A DNA stretch of 64,000 nt, from the NCBI RefSeq assembly GCF_003049505.1, contig NZ_PYWN01000038.1, positions 37,285 through 101,284 on the forward strand, read 5' to 3'. The stretch is from Metasolibacillus meyeri (GTDB lineage Bacteria; Bacillota; Bacilli; Bacillales_A; Planococcaceae). Position 1 is the first letter of the stretch, and the number at the start of each line of letters is the position of its first letter. A program made the position numbers and the translations under genes. The notes beneath the pieces were generated by a model. The model was not told where the DNA came from. It saw only the letters and a program-made list of their open reading frames with translations, and made no database searches. Shown piece after piece: positions 1-12,857 of the stretch.

Positions 1-153
1 ATCTATAATGACAAGCTGAGGATTTTCCTTTGTGAAATCATCCATCACTTTATGGAAACTCTTTGGTCCTTCTACGGTCAAAGACCATTGTTGCAAGCGT
101 TCCTCTATTAAACGAGATATCGACATATCATCCTCTATTAAAAAAATTTTCAC
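1..153 (-). CDS. Response regulator receiver domain, N-terminal fragment cut by the window edge
   Basis: Fifty-one codons are visible. The protein begins with KIFLIEDD, the first beta strand and the acidic pair that binds magnesium in CheY-like receiver domains, and the visible part ends in VIID, where the last Asp is at the position of the phospho-acceptor. A GTG start at 153 follows an AGAGGTGA ribosome binding site, and an in-frame stop lies just upstream. The output domain and partner kinase are outside the window, so the class (OmpR-like is most common) and the signal cannot be stated. It is separated from tuf by a terminator and is transcribed from its own start in the same direction. 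Confidence 0.8.
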   Translation of the reverse strand, partial: MKIFLIEDDMSISRLIEERLQQWSLTVEGPKSFHKVMDDFTKENPQLVIID

Positions 154-190
154 TATTAGTCACCTCTCTTATTGTAAGTTTACAATAAAT

Positions 191-225
191 ACAAAAAAAA
201 CCTCAAGAGCGTCCCCTTGAGGTTT
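191..225 (-). terminator. Terminator of the tuf transcript
   Basis: On the minus strand a stem AACCTCAAG/CTTGAGGTT with an 8-nt loop is followed by a run of eight T. It starts about 14 nt after the tuf stop codon and ends the str/tuf operon before the next gene. Confidence 0.9.
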
Positions 226-238
226 AAGAAAAGATTAA

Positions 239-1426
239 TTATTTTTGGATAGAAGCAACTACACCAGCGCCTACAGTACGGCCACCCTCACGGATAGAGA
301 ATTTAGTACCTTCTTCAAGAGCGATTGGAGCGATAAGTTCTACTGTCATTTCGATGTTATCGCCAGGCATAACCATTTCTACGCCTTCTGGTAAGTTACA
401 AATACCTGTTACGTCAGTTGTACGGAAGTAGAACTGAGGACGGTAGTTAGAGAAGAATGGAGTATGACGGCCACCCTCTTCTTTTGATAAAACATAAACT
501 TCAGCTTTGAAGTTTGTGTGTGGAGTAATTGAACCTGGTTTAGCTAATACTTGACCACGTTGGATATCTTCACGAGCTACACCACGAAGTAAAGCACCGA
601 TGTTGTCACCAGCTTCAGCGTAGTCTAATAATTTACGGAACATTTCAACGCCTGTTACAGTTGTTGATTTAGCTTCTTCAGCGATACCAACGATCTCAAC
701 TACGTCACCAACTTTAACTTGACCACGTTCAACACGGCCAGTTGCTACTGTACCACGACCAGTGATAGAGAATACATCCTCTACTGGCATCATGAATGGT
801 TTGTCAGTTTGACGTTCTGGAGTTGGGATGTAGCTATCTACAGCATCCATTAATTCAACGATTTTTTCTTCCCATTCTGCTTCGCCTTCAAGAGCTTTAA
901 GAGCAGAACCTTTGATTACAGGTAGATCATCACCTGGGAAGTCATATTCAGAAAGTAGGTCACGGATTTCCATTTCTACTAATTCTAATAATTCTTCGTC
1001 GTCTACCATATCACATTTGTTCATGAATACTACTAAGTAAGGTACACCTACTTGACGTGATAAAAGGATGTGCTCACGAGTTTGTGGCATTGGGCCATCA
1101 GCAGCAGATACTACTAAGATACCGCCGTCCATTTGTGCAGCACCAGTGATCATGTTTTTAACATAGTCAGCGTGTCCTGGGCAGTCAACGTGTGCATAGT
1201 GACGTGATTCAGTTTCATACTCAACGTGTGAAGTATTGATTGTAATACCACGCTCTTTTTCTTCTGGAGCGTTATCAATATCAGCGTAAGATTTAGCTTC
1301 GCCACCCATTTTTTTAGAAAGAACTGTTGCAATAGCAGCAGTTAAAGTAGTTTTACCATGGTCAACGTGACCAATTGTACCAATGTTAGCATGCGTTTTC
1401 GAACGGTCAAATTTTTCTTTAGCCAT
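239..1426 (-). CDS. tuf: Elongation factor Tu
   Basis: EF-Tu delivers aminoacyl-tRNA to the ribosomal A site as a GTP complex. The 395-residue protein is full length. G1 (GHVDHGKT, about residues 16-23), G3 (DCPGH, about 81-85) and G4 (NKCD, about 136-139) are intact, followed by the two beta-barrel domains. The start follows a GGAGG site. It is the last gene of the str operon after fusA and also has its own promoter at 1526-1554 and a structured leader. The product is certain from near identity to the bacterial family. Confidence 0.99.
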   Translation of the reverse strand: MAKEKFDRSKTHANIGTIGHVDHGKTTLTAAIATVLSKKMGGEAKSYADIDNAPEEKERGITINTSHVEYETESRHYAHVDCPGHADYVKNMITGAAQMDGGILVVSAADGPMPQTREHILLSRQVGVPYLVVFMNKCDMVDDEELLELVEMEIRDLLSEYDFPGDDLPVIKGSALKALEGEAEWEEKIVELMDAVDSYIPTPERQTDKPFMMPVEDVFSITGRGTVATGRVERGQVKVGDVVEIVGIAEEAKSTTVTGVEMFRKLLDYAEAGDNIGALLRGVAREDIQRGQVLAKPGSITPHTNFKAEVYVLSKEEGGRHTPFFSNYRPQFYFRTTDVTGICNLPEGVEMVMPGDNIEMTVELIAPIALEEGTKFSIREGGRTVGAGVVASIQK

Positions 1427-1474
1427 TAGAGAAAGCCTCCTATAATCTATGTTTTAGTTTTTTATGTTATGAGT

Positions 1475-1506
1475 GCTGGCTTAAACCGGGCCCAGCTAAG
1501 CCAGAC
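1475..1506 (-). other. Hairpin in the tuf leader
   Basis: CTGGCTTA and TAAGCCAG arms (1476-1483 and 1497-1504) enclose a GC-rich loop of 13 nt in the untranslated leader between the tuf promoter and its ribosome binding site. No T run follows, so it is not a simple terminator. It may stabilise the abundant tuf mRNA or act in control; this is inference. Confidence 0.55.
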
Positions 1507-1525
1507 AATCATAGCTTACAAATTA

Positions 1526-1554
1526 GTTATACTTTATGCAAGATGAAATTTCAA
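1526..1554 (-). promoter_or_regulatory. Sigma-A type promoter of tuf
   Basis: TTGAAA (1549-1554) and TATAAC (1526-1531) are spaced by exactly 17 nt on the minus strand. The -35 abuts the fusA stop codon. This lets tuf be transcribed more than the rest of the str operon, as is usual for EF-Tu. Confidence 0.75.
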
Positions 1555-3636
1555 TTATTCACCTTTATTTTTTTTGATGATTTCTTCTGCAATTGATTTT
1601 GGCACTTCTTCATAGTGGTCAAACACCATTGAGAATACACCGCGACCTTGTGTTGCAGAACGTAAAGTTGTTGCATATCCGAACATTTCAGATAGTGGCA
1701 CCATTGCGCGTACTACTTGAGAGTTACCACGAGCTTCCATACCTTCTACACGTCCACGACGAGCAGTTACGTTACCCATGATATCACCAAGATACTCTTC
1801 TGGAATTACAACTTCAACTTTCATCATTGGCTCTAAAATAACTGGGCTACATTTAGAAGCAGCCGCTTTTAAAGCCATCGAAGCAGCGATTTTGAACGCC
1901 ATTTCGTTTGAGTCAACATCATGGTAAGAACCATCGTATAATTTCGCTTTGATGTCGATTAATGGGTAACCAGCAACAACCCCACGGTCAAGCGAGTCAC
2001 GAAGACCTGCTTCAACTGCCGGAATGTATTCACGTGGTACTACACCACCAACAACAGCGTTTTCGAATTCGAAGCCTTTACCTTCTTCGTTTGGAGAAAA
2101 CTCGATCCAAACGTCACCATATTGACCACGACCACCCGATTGACGAGTGAATTTACCTTGAACTTGAGCTGAACCACGGAACGTTTCACGGTAAGATACC
2201 ATTGGCGCACCAACGTTACATTCAACTTTGAATTCACGTTTCATACGGTCAACTAAAATGTCTAAGTGTAACTCACCCATACCCGAGATAATTGTTTGAC
2301 CAGTTTCTTGGTCAGTGTGGGCACGGAATGTTGGATCTTCTTCTTGTAATTTTTGTAAAGCTTGACCCATTTTATCTTGGTCAGCTTTTGATTTAGGCTC
2401 TACAGATAAAGAGATTACTGGCTCTGGGAATTCCATAGACTCTAAAATAACAAGGTTTTTCTCGTCACATAGAGTGTCACCAGTAGTAGTATCTTTAAGA
2501 CCTACAGCAGCAGCGATGTCACCAGCGAATACTTTTGAAATTTCTTCACGGCTGTTCGCGTGCATTTGAAGGATACGACCTACACGTTCACGTTTACCTT
2601 TTGTAGAGTTTTGCACGTATGAACCAGAATCTAAGATACCAGAGTACACACGGAAGAATGTTAATTTACCAACGAATGGATCCGTCATAACTTTAAATGC
2701 TAAAGCTGAGAATGGCTCTTCGTCAGAAGATTTACGTTCTAACTCTTCATCTCCATCAACTGAAGTACCTTTAATTGATGGTACATCAACTGGTGATGGT
2801 AAGTAATCAATAACTGCATCTAGCATTTTACGAACACCTTTGTGTTTGAACGCTGTACCACAGATTACTGGATAGAACTCTACCGCGATTGTTGCCTTAC
2901 GGATAGCTGCTTTTAATTCAGCAACAGTGATTTCTTCACCTTCTAAGTACTTCTCCATAAGATTTTCATCAACACTTGCAATAGCATCGATTAATTTTTC
3001 ACGGTACTCTTCTGCTTGTGCTTGATATTCTTCAGGAATTGCTTCACCTTCACGAAGTGCTGTACCTTCTTCGTTATCGTAGTAAGTTACAGTCATTTCG
3101 ATTAAGTCAATAATCGCTTTAAATTCATCTTCCGCACCAATTGGTAATTGGATTGGATGTGCATTTGCTTGTAAACGATCATGTAAAGTACCTACAGAGT
3201 ATAAGAAGTCCGCACCCATTTTATCCATTTTGTTAATGAATACAATACGTGGTACACCATAAGTAGTTGCTTGACGCCATACTGTTTCAGTTTGTGGCTC
3301 AACACCTGATTGAGCATCAAGTACTGTTACTGCGCCGTCAAGTACACGTAAAGAACGTTCTACTTCTACAGTGAAGTCTACGTGACCTGGTGTATCGATA
3401 ATGTTTACGCGGTTGCCTTTCCATTGAGCTGTTGTCGCAGCAGACGTGATTGTAATACCACGCTCTTGCTCTTGCTCCATCCAGTCCATTTGAGAAGCAC
3501 CTTCGTGCGTTTCACCGATTTTGTGGATTTTACCAGTGTAATAAAGGATACGCTCAGTTGTCGTTGTTTTACCAGCGTCAATATGAGCCATGATTCCGAT
3601 ATTACGTGTATTCTCTAATGAGAATTCGCGTTTCAT
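1555..3636 (-). CDS. fusA: Elongation factor G
   Basis: EF-G is the GTPase that drives tRNA-mRNA translocation and, with RRF, ribosome recycling. The 693-residue length is standard. The G1 motif [10 protein letters not shown] (about residues 17-26), DTPGHVDF (G3) and NKMD (G4) are intact, and domain IV ([14 protein letters not shown] region, about 482-495) and the C-terminal RRGRVEGME segment are present. A good AGGAG site precedes the ATG. It lies between rpsG and tuf in the conserved str operon. Confidence 0.99.
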   Translation of the reverse strand: MKREFSLENTRNIGIMAHIDAGKTTTTERILYYTGKIHKIGETHEGASQMDWMEQEQERGITITSAATTAQWKGNRVNIIDTPGHVDFTVEVERSLRVLDGAVTVLDAQSGVEPQTETVWRQATTYGVPRIVFINKMDKMGADFLYSVGTLHDRLQANAHPIQLPIGAEDEFKAIIDLIEMTVTYYDNEEGTALREGEAIPEEYQAQAEEYREKLIDAIASVDENLMEKYLEGEEITVAELKAAIRKATIAVEFYPVICGTAFKHKGVRKMLDAVIDYLPSPVDVPSIKGTSVDGDEELERKSSDEEPFSALAFKVMTDPFVGKLTFFRVYSGILDSGSYVQNSTKGKRERVGRILQMHANSREEISKVFAGDIAAAVGLKDTTTGDTLCDEKNLVILESMEFPEPVISLSVEPKSKADQDKMGQALQKLQEEDPTFRAHTDQETGQTIISGMGELHLDILVDRMKREFKVECNVGAPMVSYRETFRGSAQVQGKFTRQSGGRGQYGDVWIEFSPNEEGKGFEFENAVVGGVVPREYIPAVEAGLRDSLDRGVVAGYPLIDIKAKLYDGSYHDVDSNEMAFKIAASMALKAAASKCSPVILEPMMKVEVVIPEEYLGDIMGNVTARRGRVEGMEARGNSQVVRAMVPLSEMFGYATTLRSATQGRGVFSMVFDHYEEVPKSIAEEIIKKNKGE

Positions 3637-3702
3637 AGGAAATTTCTCCTTCCATATTCGGTTGAGGCTATATTAATAGTTAATTAACTAGCGTATAAAA
3701 TA

Positions 3703-4173
3703 TTACCAACGGTAGTGAGCAAATGCTTTATTTGCTTCTGCCATTTTGTGCATATCTTCACGTTTCTTAACTGAAGCACCAGTGTTGTTTGATGCATCTA
3801 AGATTTCGTTTGCTAAACGCTCTTCCATTGTTTTTTCACCACGAAGACGAGCGTAGTTTACTAAATAGCGAAGACCTAAAGTTGTACGACGTTCTGGACG
3901 TACTTCTACTGGTACTTGGTAGTTAGAACCACCTACACGACGAGCGCGTACTTCTAAAACTGGCATTACGTTGTTTAATGCAGCTTCGAATACTTCAATC
4001 GGATCATTACCAGAGCGTTCTTTTACTAATTCAAACGCACCGTATAAAATCTTTTGAGAAGTACCTCTTTTACCATCAATCATCATTTTATTGATTAAAC
4101 GAGTTACTAGCTTTGAATTATAAAGCGGATCTGGTAACACGTCACGTTTGGAAACAGGACCTTTACGAGGCAT
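3703..4173 (-). CDS. rpsG: 30S ribosomal protein S7
   Basis: S7 nucleates assembly of the 30S head and contacts the E site and mRNA. The canonical start [12 protein letters not shown] is chosen at 4173 because AAGGAGG lies 7 nt upstream; a longer reading frame from a TTG at 4191 would translate the ribosome binding site itself. This gives 156 residues, the usual length. It ends in KAFAHYRW, typical of Bacilli. It sits between rpsL and fusA. Confidence 0.98.
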   Translation of the reverse strand: MPRKGPVSKRDVLPDPLYNSKLVTRLINKMMIDGKRGTSQKILYGAFELVKERSGNDPIEVFEAALNNVMPVLEVRARRVGGSNYQVPVEVRPERRTTLGLRYLVNYARLRGEKTMEERLANEILDASNNTGASVKKREDMHKMAEANKAFAHYRW

Positions 4174-4214
4174 GTGTTTTCCTCCTTTCAAGTAATAAAT
4201 AATTTATTCTTTTA

Positions 4215-4634
4215 TTATTTCTTTTCTTTAGGGCGTTTTGCACCGTATAAAGAACGTGATTGCATACGACCGTTTACACCAGCAGTATCAAGAGCACCAC
4301 GTACGATATGGTAACGAACACCCGGTAAGTCTTTTACACGACCGCCACGGATAAGAACAACACTGTGCTCTTGTAAGTTGTGACCTTCACCTGGGATATA
4401 CGCAGTAACCTCGATTAGGTTGCTTAAACGTACACGAGCGTATTTACGTAACGCTGAGTTAGGTTTTTTAGGCGTCATAGTACCTACACGAGTACAAACA
4501 CCACGTTTTTGTGGAGATTTAACGTCAGTTAAAGATTTTTTAAATGAGTTATATCCTTTGTTTAACGCTGGTGAGTTTGATTTCGTGCTTTTAGATTTAC
4601 GAGGCTTACGGACCAATTGGTTAATTGTAGGCAT
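4215..4634 (-). CDS. rpsL: 30S ribosomal protein S12
   Basis: S12 lines the decoding centre and controls tRNA selection. The 139-residue protein holds the conserved [20 protein letters not shown] segment (shown here at its 20 residues) and the [10 protein letters not shown] loop. Lysines in these two segments, where streptomycin resistance mutations normally occur, are the ordinary residues. It follows ybxF and precedes rpsG. Confidence 0.98.
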   Translation of the reverse strand: MPTINQLVRKPRKSKSTKSNSPALNKGYNSFKKSLTDVKSPQKRGVCTRVGTMTPKKPNSALRKYARVRLSNLIEVTAYIPGEGHNLQEHSVVLIRGGRVKDLPGVRYHIVRGALDTAGVNGRMQSRSLYGAKRPKEKK

Positions 4635-4731
4635 CGATTTTTCCTCCCTTCATTCATTCCTTGTAATACCACACATCCAGGTGGTTCATTTTTAGGGTAA
4701 AAACAAAGTCTTTGTGTATACTACACAAAAA

Positions 4732-4980
4732 CTACATCGCAGTAATCGCAATAACCGCAGCTCCAACATGAATGCCGCAAGCTTTTCCAAGTTCTTTTTT
4801 TGACTCGACCAAAGTAATTGGTATACCGATTTCTTTCGCGAGAAGAATGGCCGGATCGGTTACCCAACTGTCTGCATCGAGTGCGACAAAAAGCTCTGTA
4901 ACTTGACCAGCATGCATTGCTTTCACTGCTTGCTTTGTACCTATGATTGTTTGACTAGCCTTTACTTTATTATAAGACAT
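4732..4980 (-). CDS. ybxF: L7Ae-family K-turn RNA-binding protein YbxF
   Basis: A small L7Ae/L30e-fold protein that in Bacillus binds kink-turn RNA and associates with ribosomes. The start at 4980 (MSYNKVKASQ) is chosen because GGAGG lies 8 nt upstream, whereas an ATG at 4995 overlaps the site itself. This gives 82 residues. The core has the family features: IIGTKQAVKAM near the N-terminus, a beta strand with TELFVALDAD, and the C-terminal GIHVGAAVIA segment. Its place between rpoC and rpsL is the conserved one. Confidence 0.95.
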   Translation of the reverse strand: MSYNKVKASQTIIGTKQAVKAMHAGQVTELFVALDADSWVTDPAILLAKEIGIPITLVESKKELGKACGIHVGAAVIAITAM

Positions 4981-5089
4981 TTGCATATCCTCCAAAGCAT
5001 AGACAGTTAACTATCAACCTTAAACATATTATCATTCTCTACTTGCACCTGTCAACTATTTATTTTTAAAAGGAGTTCTGCGCCATGCA

Positions 5090-5386
5090 GATTAGTTAGC
5101 CGTTCACGTGCGGCGTGACGTCTTAGGTTAATCACTTCCAAAAAGTAAAAAGCGAGCATAGTTAATATCAATTACGCTGAGGCGTAATTGCGTCCAGATT
5201 TTTTGAGCTTGCTCAAAAACTCCCCTTCAAAATCTGTGACATCCGCCGGAGGCTTTAACTTCTTGCAGTCGGTGTTTGAACACCCGCTGAAGCAAGTCTC
5301 ATGCTGCCATTCATCTCCCCCCTATAGAAGTGGAAGACTTCTGTATCTGCCGCTTCGCTTTCGATACAAAAACATTGCTGAAAGAA
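5090..5386. repeat. Mosaic intergenic repeat between rpoC and ybxF
   Basis: The 434-base gap 4996-5429 holds no gene. It contains a palindrome (AATTACGC-tga-GGCGTAATT, about 5169-5190), a GTCCAGATTTTTTGAGC segment with a GAGCTTGCTC hairpin (5192-5220), a TGACATCCGCCGGAGGC box (5237-5253) and a GCTTTCGATACAAAAA box (about 5358-5373). The same boxes recur at 22040-22135 and 63880-64000, with partial copies at 17460, 41850 and 36950, so this is a dispersed, mosaic repeat. Confidence 0.7.
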
Positions 5387-5387
5387 G

Positions 5388-5426
5388 TTAAAAATTCCGG
5401 CAGAGAATTGCTCTCTACCGGAATTG
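5388..5426 (-). terminator. Terminator after rpoC
   Basis: AATTCCGG and CCGGAATT arms, extended by an AGAG/CTCT stem with one mismatch, are followed on the minus strand by TTTTTAAC. It lies directly after the rpoC stop codon. Confidence 0.85.
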
Positions 5427-5429
5427 ACA

Positions 5430-8400
5430 TTACTCAGCTGAAGTTAACTCTTCTTCCGTTTCAGCATCTTGCTCGATACGGATTTGACGATAACGTTGCA
5501 TACCAGTACCTGCTGGCACAAGTTTACCGATAATTACATTTTCCTTCAGACCAAGAAGTTCGTCACGCTTACCTTTAATCGCTGCATCTGTTAACACACG
5601 AGTTGTTTCTTGGAATGATGCCGCAGATAAGAATGATTCTGTTTCCAGTGAAGCCTTTGTAATACCAAGAATAACAGGGCGACATGTCGCTGGATTTTTA
5701 CCATTTAAAATAATGTCTGCATTCGCTTCAGCAAATTGATGTATGTCTAATAATGAACCTGGTAATAAATCTGTGTCACCAGCTTCAATTACACGTACTT
5801 TACGTAGCATTTGGCGAACCATTACTTCAATATGTTTATCTCCAATTTCTACACCTTGCATACGGTATACTTTTTGTACTTCTTTTAATAAATATTCTTG
5901 TACTGTAGATACGTCTTTTACTTTCAATAATTGCTTCGGATCAATTGAACCTTCAGTTAATAACTGCCCTGGTTCAATTGTATCGTTCAATTGCACTTTT
6001 AAGCGAGCATTGTAAGGCGCTTGATACTTACGTGTTTCCACTTCACCCTGTACAGTAATTTCTTTTAAGCCTTCACGGATTTCTTCGATTTCTGATACTA
6101 CTCCACCAACTTCAGAAATAACCGCTTGCCCTTTCGGATTACGCGATTCAAAAATTTCTTGAATACGTGGAAGACCCATCGTAATATCGTTTCCGGCTAC
6201 CCCACCTGTATGGAATGTACGCATCGTTAACTGTGTACCAGGTTCACCGATTGATTGTGCCGCAATAATACCTACTGCCTCACCAACTTCAACCTCTTCA
6301 CCTGTAGCTAAGTTCATGCCATAACATTTTTTACATACACCATGTTTTGTATTACATGTAAATGCTGAGCGGATTGTCACTTGCTCAATGCCTACTTCAT
6401 CAATTGTACGTGCTATATCTTGCGTAATTAATCCATCACGCTCTAAAATAACTTCCCCAGTTTCCGGATGGAAGATCGTTTTCTTTGCATAACGACCTAC
6501 CACACGCTCATCTAACGCTTCGATTAGCTCATTGCCTTCCATTAATGCACCAATTAATAAACCGCGGTCAGTACCACAGTCATCTTCACGTACAATAACA
6601 TCTTGCGCAACGTCTACTAAACGTCTTGTTAAGTAACCTGAATCGGCTGTTTTCAGAGCTGTATCGGCAAGACCTTTACGCGCACCATGTGTAGAAATGA
6701 AGTACTCTAATACCGTTAAACCTTCACGGAATGAAGATTTGATTGGTAATTCGATAATTCGACCAGCCGGGTTGGCCATCAGACCACGCATACCTGCTAA
6801 CTGTGTAAAGTTCGATGCGTTACCACGAGCTCCAGAGTCAGACATCATAAAGATTGGGTTTGTTTTTTGTAAAGATTTCATTAGCTTGCCTTGGATTTCA
6901 TCTTTGGCAGCAGTCCATACGCTAATAACGCGGCTATAACGCTCCTCTTCCGTAATTAAACCACGACGGAATTGAATCATTACTTTATCTACTTTTGATT
7001 GTGCTTCGTCTAAGATAACACCTTTATCTGGTAATACGACGATATCCGATACCCCTACCGTAATACCTGCACGAGTAGAGTGTTTGAAGCCTAAATCCTT
7101 CATACGGTCTAACATTTTTGATGTTTCTGTAATGTGGAATCGTTTAAATACTTCTGCGATAACATTACCTAAAAACTTTTTACGGAATGGTGGTACAACT
7201 GGCACAGATGCAAAGTATTTTTGTAAAACAGCTTTACGTTGTGCATCAATCTTCTCAGCTTCTGATAAATCAACATAGCCTTCAGTTGCCTCTACTTCCG
7301 CTAATAGTTCTGCATCAATTGTTAATTTTGCAAAGTATTTTTCTGGCGTTTTCTGCTCTAAGTTCGTATCTGTCGGCTCGTTAATATACGGGAATGTTTC
7401 CGGTAAAATCTCGTTGAAAATTACTTTACCAACAGTTGTTAATAAGAACATTTGGTTTTGCTCTTCTGTAAATGTTTGGTTATTTACAGAGCTTCCATGG
7501 ATCGCAATACGTGTGTGTAAATGTACATGACCAGTTTGGTATGCGATTAACACTTCGTCTGGACCGTAGAAAATAGAACCTTCACCACGAGCATTTTCAC
7601 GCTCAAGCGTTAAGTAATAGTTACCTAATACCATATCTTGAGATGGTGTAACTACTGGTTTACCATCTTTCGGATTTAGGATATTTTGTGCTGCTAACAT
7701 TAATAGACGAGCTTCTGCCTGTGCTTCTGCTGAAAGTGGAACGTGTACGGCCATTTGGTCACCATCAAAGTCAGCGTTATAAGCTGTACATACTAATGGA
7801 TGTAGACGAATTGCACGACCTTCTACTAATGTTGGCTCAAACGCTTGAATACCAAGTCGGTGAAGCGTCGGTGCACGGTTTAGAAGTACAGGATGCTCAC
7901 GAATCACATCTTCTAATACGTCCCAAACCTCATTGTGTAAACGTTCAATTTTACGTTTTGCACTCTTAATATTATGAGCTAGACCACGCTCTACTAATTC
8001 CTTCATAACAAAAGGCTTAAATAGCTCAATAGCCATTTCTTTTGGAAGACCACATTGGTACATTTTTAAATTTGGACCTACTACGATAACCGAACGACCA
8101 GAATAGTCTACACGTTTACCTAGTAAGTTTTGACGGAAACGACCTTGCTTCCCTTTCAACATGTGTGAAAGTGATTTTAAAGGACGGTTACCTGGCCCCG
8201 TTACTGGGCGACCACGACGACCGTTGTCAATTAAAGCATCTACCGCTTCTTGCAACATACGTTTTTCGTTTTGAACGATAATGCTTGGTGCACCAAGGTC
8301 TAATAAACGTTTTAAACGATTGTTACGATTAATTACACGACGGTAAAGATCGTTTAAGTCTGAAGTGGCGAAACGTCCACCATCTAATTGCACCATTGGG

Positions 8401-9116
8401 CGAAGTTCTGGTGGAATAACAGGTAGTACATCTAAAATCATCCACTCTGGTTTATTGCCAGAATTACGGAAAGATTCCACTACTTCAAGGCGCTTAATTG
8501 CACGTGTACGGCGTTGTCCTTGAGCTGTTTTTAATTCTTCCTTTAATGTTACCGTTTCGCTTTCAAGGTCGATTTTTTCAAGTAACTTTTTAATTGCTTC
8601 TGCACCCATCGCTGCTTCAAATGTTGCACCGAATTTTTCACGGTAAGCACGATATTCTTTTTCAGAAAGCAGTTGCTTGCTTTCCAAATTTGTATCCGCA
8701 GGTTCAATTACAACATAAGATGCAAAGTAAATAACTTCCTCAAGCGCCCGTGGAGACATATCTAAAATAAGACCCATGCGGCTAGGGATACCTTTAAAAT
8801 ACCAAATATGAGAAACTGGAGCTGCTAACTCAATATGTCCCATACGCTCACGACGTACTTTAGCACGTGTTACTTCTACGCCACAACGGTCACAAACTAC
8901 GCCTTTATAGCGAACGCGTTTATATTTACCGCAATGACATTCCCAGTCCTTTGTAGGTCCGAAAATACGCTCACAGAAAAGACCATCCTTTTCTGGCTTT
9001 AATGTACGATAGTTGATTGTTTCTGGCTTCTTCACTTCGCCATATGACCAAGATCGAATCTTATCTGGAGAAGCTAAGCCGATTTTCATATATTCAAATT
9101 CATTAACGTCTATCAA
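5430..9116 (-). CDS. rpoC: RNA polymerase beta-prime subunit
   Basis: The catalytic largest subunit of RNA polymerase, 1228 residues. An N-terminal zinc site (Cys 60, 62, 75 and 78) precedes the clamp. The magnesium-binding NADFDGD motif is near residue 450, and the trigger-loop and C-terminal regions are intact. Translation starts with TTG at 9116, supported by GGGAGG 8 nt upstream and by homology of [16 protein letters not shown] with other Bacillales. It follows rpoB after a 186-nt spacer carrying a hairpin. Confidence 0.99.
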   Translation of the reverse strand: MIDVNEFEYMKIGLASPDKIRSWSYGEVKKPETINYRTLKPEKDGLFCERIFGPTKDWECHCGKYKRVRYKGVVCDRCGVEVTRAKVRRERMGHIELAAPVSHIWYFKGIPSRMGLILDMSPRALEEVIYFASYVVIEPADTNLESKQLLSEKEYRAYREKFGATFEAAMGAEAIKKLLEKIDLESETVTLKEELKTAQGQRRTRAIKRLEVVESFRNSGNKPEWMILDVLPVIPPELRPMVQLDGGRFATSDLNDLYRRVINRNNRLKRLLDLGAPSIIVQNEKRMLQEAVDALIDNGRRGRPVTGPGNRPLKSLSHMLKGKQGRFRQNLLGKRVDYSGRSVIVVGPNLKMYQCGLPKEMAIELFKPFVMKELVERGLAHNIKSAKRKIERLHNEVWDVLEDVIREHPVLLNRAPTLHRLGIQAFEPTLVEGRAIRLHPLVCTAYNADFDGDQMAVHVPLSAEAQAEARLLMLAAQNILNPKDGKPVVTPSQDMVLGNYYLTLERENARGEGSIFYGPDEVLIAYQTGHVHLHTRIAIHGSSVNNQTFTEEQNQMFLLTTVGKVIFNEILPETFPYINEPTDTNLEQKTPEKYFAKLTIDAELLAEVEATEGYVDLSEAEKIDAQRKAVLQKYFASVPVVPPFRKKFLGNVIAEVFKRFHITETSKMLDRMKDLGFKHSTRAGITVGVSDIVVLPDKGVILDEAQSKVDKVMIQFRRGLITEEERYSRVISVWTAAKDEIQGKLMKSLQKTNPIFMMSDSGARGNASNFTQLAGMRGLMANPAGRIIELPIKSSFREGLTVLEYFISTHGARKGLADTALKTADSGYLTRRLVDVAQDVIVREDDCGTDRGLLIGALMEGNELIEALDERVVGRYAKKTIFHPETGEVILERDGLITQDIARTIDEVGIEQVTIRSAFTCNTKHGVCKKCYGMNLATGEEVEVGEAVGIIAAQSIGEPGTQLTMRTFHTGGVAGNDITMGLPRIQEIFESRNPKGQAVISEVGGVVSEIEEIREGLKEITVQGEVETRKYQAPYNARLKVQLNDTIEPGQLLTEGSIDPKQLLKVKDVSTVQEYLLKEVQKVYRMQGVEIGDKHIEVMVRQMLRKVRVIEAGDTDLLPGSLLDIHQFAEANADIILNGKNPATCRPVILGITKASLETESFLSAASFQETTRVLTDAAIKGKRDELLGLKENVIIGKLVPAGTGMQRYRQIRIEQDAETEEELTSAE

Positions 9117-9202
9117 GGAGCCTACCTCCCTTTAGTCTAAGTCTTTATAAAGACCTTTCCGTAGCTCGACATTTCTCATCGTTTTCATTTATTACAAAAG
9201 AA

Positions 9203-9225
9203 CGGGCAGGGCTAAATCCTGCCCG
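9203..9225 (-). other. rpoB-rpoC intergenic hairpin
   Basis: CGGGCAGG and CCTGCCCG arms with a 7-nt loop, followed on the minus strand by TTCTTTTG. It could act as a partial terminator or RNA processing site that tunes rpoC relative to rpoB. The stem is strong; the role is inferred. Confidence 0.6.
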
Positions 9226-9302
9226 ATTAAAAATCTGCACTATCTTCCTGAGGCTCTAGTTTGATTCAGCGAGAGTTACACCACTTATTGAATCAAGATA
9301 GA

Positions 9303-12300
9303 TTACTCAGCAGTTTCTACTGCATCGGCTTCTTCATCAGTTGGTATAATGTTTAATGCATCCGCTGGCTGAAGATCTTCTTCTTCATCAAGATCACGCA
9401 GTTCGACTTCTTCATCGTTGATTGTTAACATTTTTACATCCATACCTAAAGATTGAAGCTCTTTAATTAATACTTTGAATGACTCAGGAACACCTGGCTC
9501 TGGTACACTTTCACCTTTAACGATTGCTTCGTATGTTTTCACACGACCTACAACATCATCCGATTTTACAGTTAAAATCTCTTGTAATGTGTAAGCAGCA
9601 CCATATGCTTCAAGTGCCCAAACCTCCATCTCACCAAAGCGCTGACCACCGAATTGTGCTTTACCACCAAGCGGTTGTTGCGTTACAAGTGAATATGGTC
9701 CCGTTGAACGAGCATGTAGCTTATCGTCAACCATGTGGGCAAGTTTAATCATGTACATAATACCTACTGATACACGGTTATCGAACGGCTCACCTGAACG
9801 TCCATCATATAAAATTGTTTTACCGTCGCGGTCCATCCCTGCTTCTTCCATCGTTTCCCAAACGTCTTCTTCATTGGCACCATCAAATACTGGTGTCGCC
9901 ATATGAATACCTAAGTAACGCGAAGCCATACCTAAGTGTAGCTCTAGCACTTGTCCGATATTCATACGTGAAGGTACGCCAAGTGGGTTTAACATGATGT
10001 CAACAGGTGTACCGTCTGGCATAAACGGCATATCTTCTTCTGGTAAGATACGTGAAATTACCCCTTTGTTACCGTGACGTCCGGCCATTTTGTCCCCAAC
10101 GCGGATTTTACGTTTTTGAACAATATAAGCACGAACTAACTGGTTAACACCTGGTGGCAACTCGTCACCATCTTCGCGATTGAACACTTTCACATCAAGT
10201 ATGATACCGCCAGCTCCGTGTGGTACACGTAGAGACGTATCACGAACTTCACGTGCTTTTTCACCAAAGATTGCATGTAATAAGCGCTCTTCTGCAGTTA
10301 ATTCAGTAACCCCTTTAGGTGTTACTTTACCTACAAGAATATCACCATCGCGCACTTCCGCACCGATGCGGATAATACCACGCTCATCTAAATTGCGTAG
10401 TGCATCTTCCCCGACGTTTGGAATATCACGTGTAATTTCTTCAGGTCCAAGTTTTGTATCACGAGACTCTGATTCATACTCTTCAATATGAACAGATGTA
10501 TAAACATCGTCTTTTACAAGGCGTTCACTCATAATAACAGCATCTTCATAGTTGAAGCCGTCCCATGTCATGAAGGCTACTAATACGTTGCGCCCAAGCG
10601 CTAACTCGCCTCGTTCCATCGATGGACCATCAGCTAAAATATCTTTTGGCTGCACGCGGTCACCAACTTTAACGATTGGACGCTGGTTATATGATGTACC
10701 TTGGTTAGAACGAACAAATTTTTGAACTTTATATTTCGTTAAATCGCCTTTAACTTCTTTACCATCAACCATTTCAATACGACGTACACGAATTGAACGT
10801 GCTTCAACATGTTCAACAATACCTTCGTATTTAGCTACAACAGCAGCTCCTGAGTCACGCGCATCAACATGCTCCATACCTGTACCTACGAAAGGTGATT
10901 CAGGATTTAACAATGGAACAGCTTGACGTTGCATGTTCGCACCCATTAACGCACGGTTTGAGTCATCGTTTTCTAAGAATGGAATACATGCTGTCGCTAC
11001 AGATACTACCTGTCTCGGAGATACATCCATGTAGTCAATTTTCTCTCTTTTGAATACAGTATTATCACCTCGGAAGCGTCCTACAACTTCTTCCATCGTA
11101 AATGTACCGTCTTCATTTAAAATCGAGTTAGCCTGTGCTACTACATAGTTATCCTCTTCATCAGCTGTTAAGTAATCGATTTGCTCAGTTACTTGACCTG
11201 TATCAGGATCTACGCGACGATATGGTGTTTCAATAAAGCCGAATTTATTAATTTTCGCAAATGACGAAAGCGAGTTAATTAAACCGATGTTCGGACCCTC
11301 TGGCGTTTCAATTGGACACATACGACCATAGTGAGAATAGTGAACGTCACGCACTTCCATACCAGCGCGCTCACGTGTTAAACCACCCGGCCCTAATGCT
11401 GATAAACGACGTTTGTTCGTTAATTCTGCAAGCGGGTTTGTTTGGTCCATGAATTGCGATAATTGAGAGCTACCAAAGAATTCTTTAATAGACGCAATTA
11501 CAGGGCGAATATTGATTAATTGCTGTGGTACGATTGACGCTGTGTCATTGATTGACATACGCTCACGCACTACACGCTCCATACGAGATAAACCAATGCG
11601 GAATTGGTTTTGCAATAGCTCACCAACAGAACGAATACGACGGTTTCCTAAATGGTCGATATCGTCTGTATTTCCAACACCGTAAAGTAAATTAAAGAAA
11701 TAAGAAACAGAAGCTAAAATATCAGCTGGAACAATATTTTTCACTTCTTCTTCAACATACGCATTGGAAATCACATTGATTTCTTTTTGCGCTTCATCGT
11801 TCGGTGCATAAATTTTAATTGTTTGAATTGTAATATCGTCCTCTAAGACACCACCCATTTGTGATAGCTTACGGAAGCCGATACCATTTTCTAAATAAGG
11901 AATTATCTTATCTAACGTACGTCGATCAAGAACAGTACCTTTCTCAACTAAAATTTCACCTGTTTCTGGGTCAGCCAATGTTTCTGCAATCGTTTGGTTG
12001 AATAAACGGTTTTTAATATGCAGCTTTTTATTCATTTTATAGCGACCTACATTCGCTAAATCATAACGTTTTGCATCGAAGAAGCGAGAGTATAGTAAGC
12101 TTTTTGCACTTTCTACTGTAGGTGGCTCACCTGGACGTAAACGCTCATAAATTTCAAGAAGCGCTTTTTCCGTGCTTTCTGTATTATCTTTTTCAAGCGT
12201 ATTGCGTAAATATTCATTATCACCGATAATATCGATAATTTCTTGATCTGAACCGAAGCCTAATGCACGCAGTAAAACTGTAACCGGTAATTTACGTGTA

Positions 12301-12857
12301 CGGTCGATACGAACATAGACAACATCTTTTGCGTCTGTTTCATACTCAAGCCACGCACCACGGTTTGGAATAACTGTTGCACCAAAGCCCTTTTTACCAT
12401 TTTTGTCCGTTTTATCATGGAAGTAAACACTTGGAGAACGGACTAACTGTGAAACGATAACACGCTCGGCACCATTAATAATAAATGTGCCTGTTTCCGT
12501 CATTAAAGGGAAATCCCCCATAAAGACATCTTGCTCTTTTACTTCATCTGTTTCCTTGTTGTGCAAACGTACTTTTACACGCAATGGTGCAGCATACGTT
12601 ACGTCACGTTCTTTACACTCATCCACTTCATACTTTGGTTCCCCTAAAGCATAATCGACGAATTCAAGTGCAAGATTACCTGTAAAATCTTCGATTGGCG
12701 AAATGTCGTGGAACATTTCACGCAATCCTTCTGCAAAGAACCACTCATAAGATGCTGTTTGAATCTCGATTAAATTCGGAAGCTCAAGCACCTCTTTAAT
12801 ACGCGCAAAACTTCTACGCTGGCGGTGTCGTCCGTACTGAACTAGTTGACCTGTCAA
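9303..12857 (-). CDS. rpoB: RNA polymerase beta subunit
   Basis: The second-largest polymerase subunit, about 1184 residues. The start is taken as TTG at 12857 ([15 protein letters not shown]) because GAGGGG lies 8 nt upstream; the ATG at 12866 is only 3 nt from that site. The rifampicin region with [20 protein letters not shown] is of the sensitive type. The C-terminal domain has [20 protein letters not shown], which contacts beta-prime. It ends with an acidic tail. It lies downstream of the methyltransferase gene but has its own promoter and a long leader. Confidence 0.99.
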   Translation of the reverse strand: MTGQLVQYGRHRQRRSFARIKEVLELPNLIEIQTASYEWFFAEGLREMFHDISPIEDFTGNLALEFVDYALGEPKYEVDECKERDVTYAAPLRVKVRLHNKETDEVKEQDVFMGDFPLMTETGTFIINGAERVIVSQLVRSPSVYFHDKTDKNGKKGFGATVIPNRGAWLEYETDAKDVVYVRIDRTRKLPVTVLLRALGFGSDQEIIDIIGDNEYLRNTLEKDNTESTEKALLEIYERLRPGEPPTVESAKSLLYSRFFDAKRYDLANVGRYKMNKKLHIKNRLFNQTIAETLADPETGEILVEKGTVLDRRTLDKIIPYLENGIGFRKLSQMGGVLEDDITIQTIKIYAPNDEAQKEINVISNAYVEEEVKNIVPADILASVSYFFNLLYGVGNTDDIDHLGNRRIRSVGELLQNQFRIGLSRMERVVRERMSINDTASIVPQQLINIRPVIASIKEFFGSSQLSQFMDQTNPLAELTNKRRLSALGPGGLTRERAGMEVRDVHYSHYGRMCPIETPEGPNIGLINSLSSFAKINKFGFIETPYRRVDPDTGQVTEQIDYLTADEEDNYVVAQANSILNEDGTFTMEEVVGRFRGDNTVFKREKIDYMDVSPRQVVSVATACIPFLENDDSNRALMGANMQRQAVPLLNPESPFVGTGMEHVDARDSGAAVVAKYEGIVEHVEARSIRVRRIEMVDGKEVKGDLTKYKVQKFVRSNQGTSYNQRPIVKVGDRVQPKDILADGPSMERGELALGRNVLVAFMTWDGFNYEDAVIMSERLVKDDVYTSVHIEEYESESRDTKLGPEEITRDIPNVGEDALRNLDERGIIRIGAEVRDGDILVGKVTPKGVTELTAEERLLHAIFGEKAREVRDTSLRVPHGAGGIILDVKVFNREDGDELPPGVNQLVRAYIVQKRKIRVGDKMAGRHGNKGVISRILPEEDMPFMPDGTPVDIMLNPLGVPSRMNIGQVLELHLGMASRYLGIHMATPVFDGANEEDVWETMEEAGMDRDGKTILYDGRSGEPFDNRVSVGIMYMIKLAHMVDDKLHARSTGPYSLVTQQPLGGKAQFGGQRFGEMEVWALEAYGAAYTLQEILTVKSDDVVGRVKTYEAIVKGESVPEPGVPESFKVLIKELQSLGMDVKMLTINDEEVELRDLDEEEDLQPADALNIIPTDEEADAVETAE

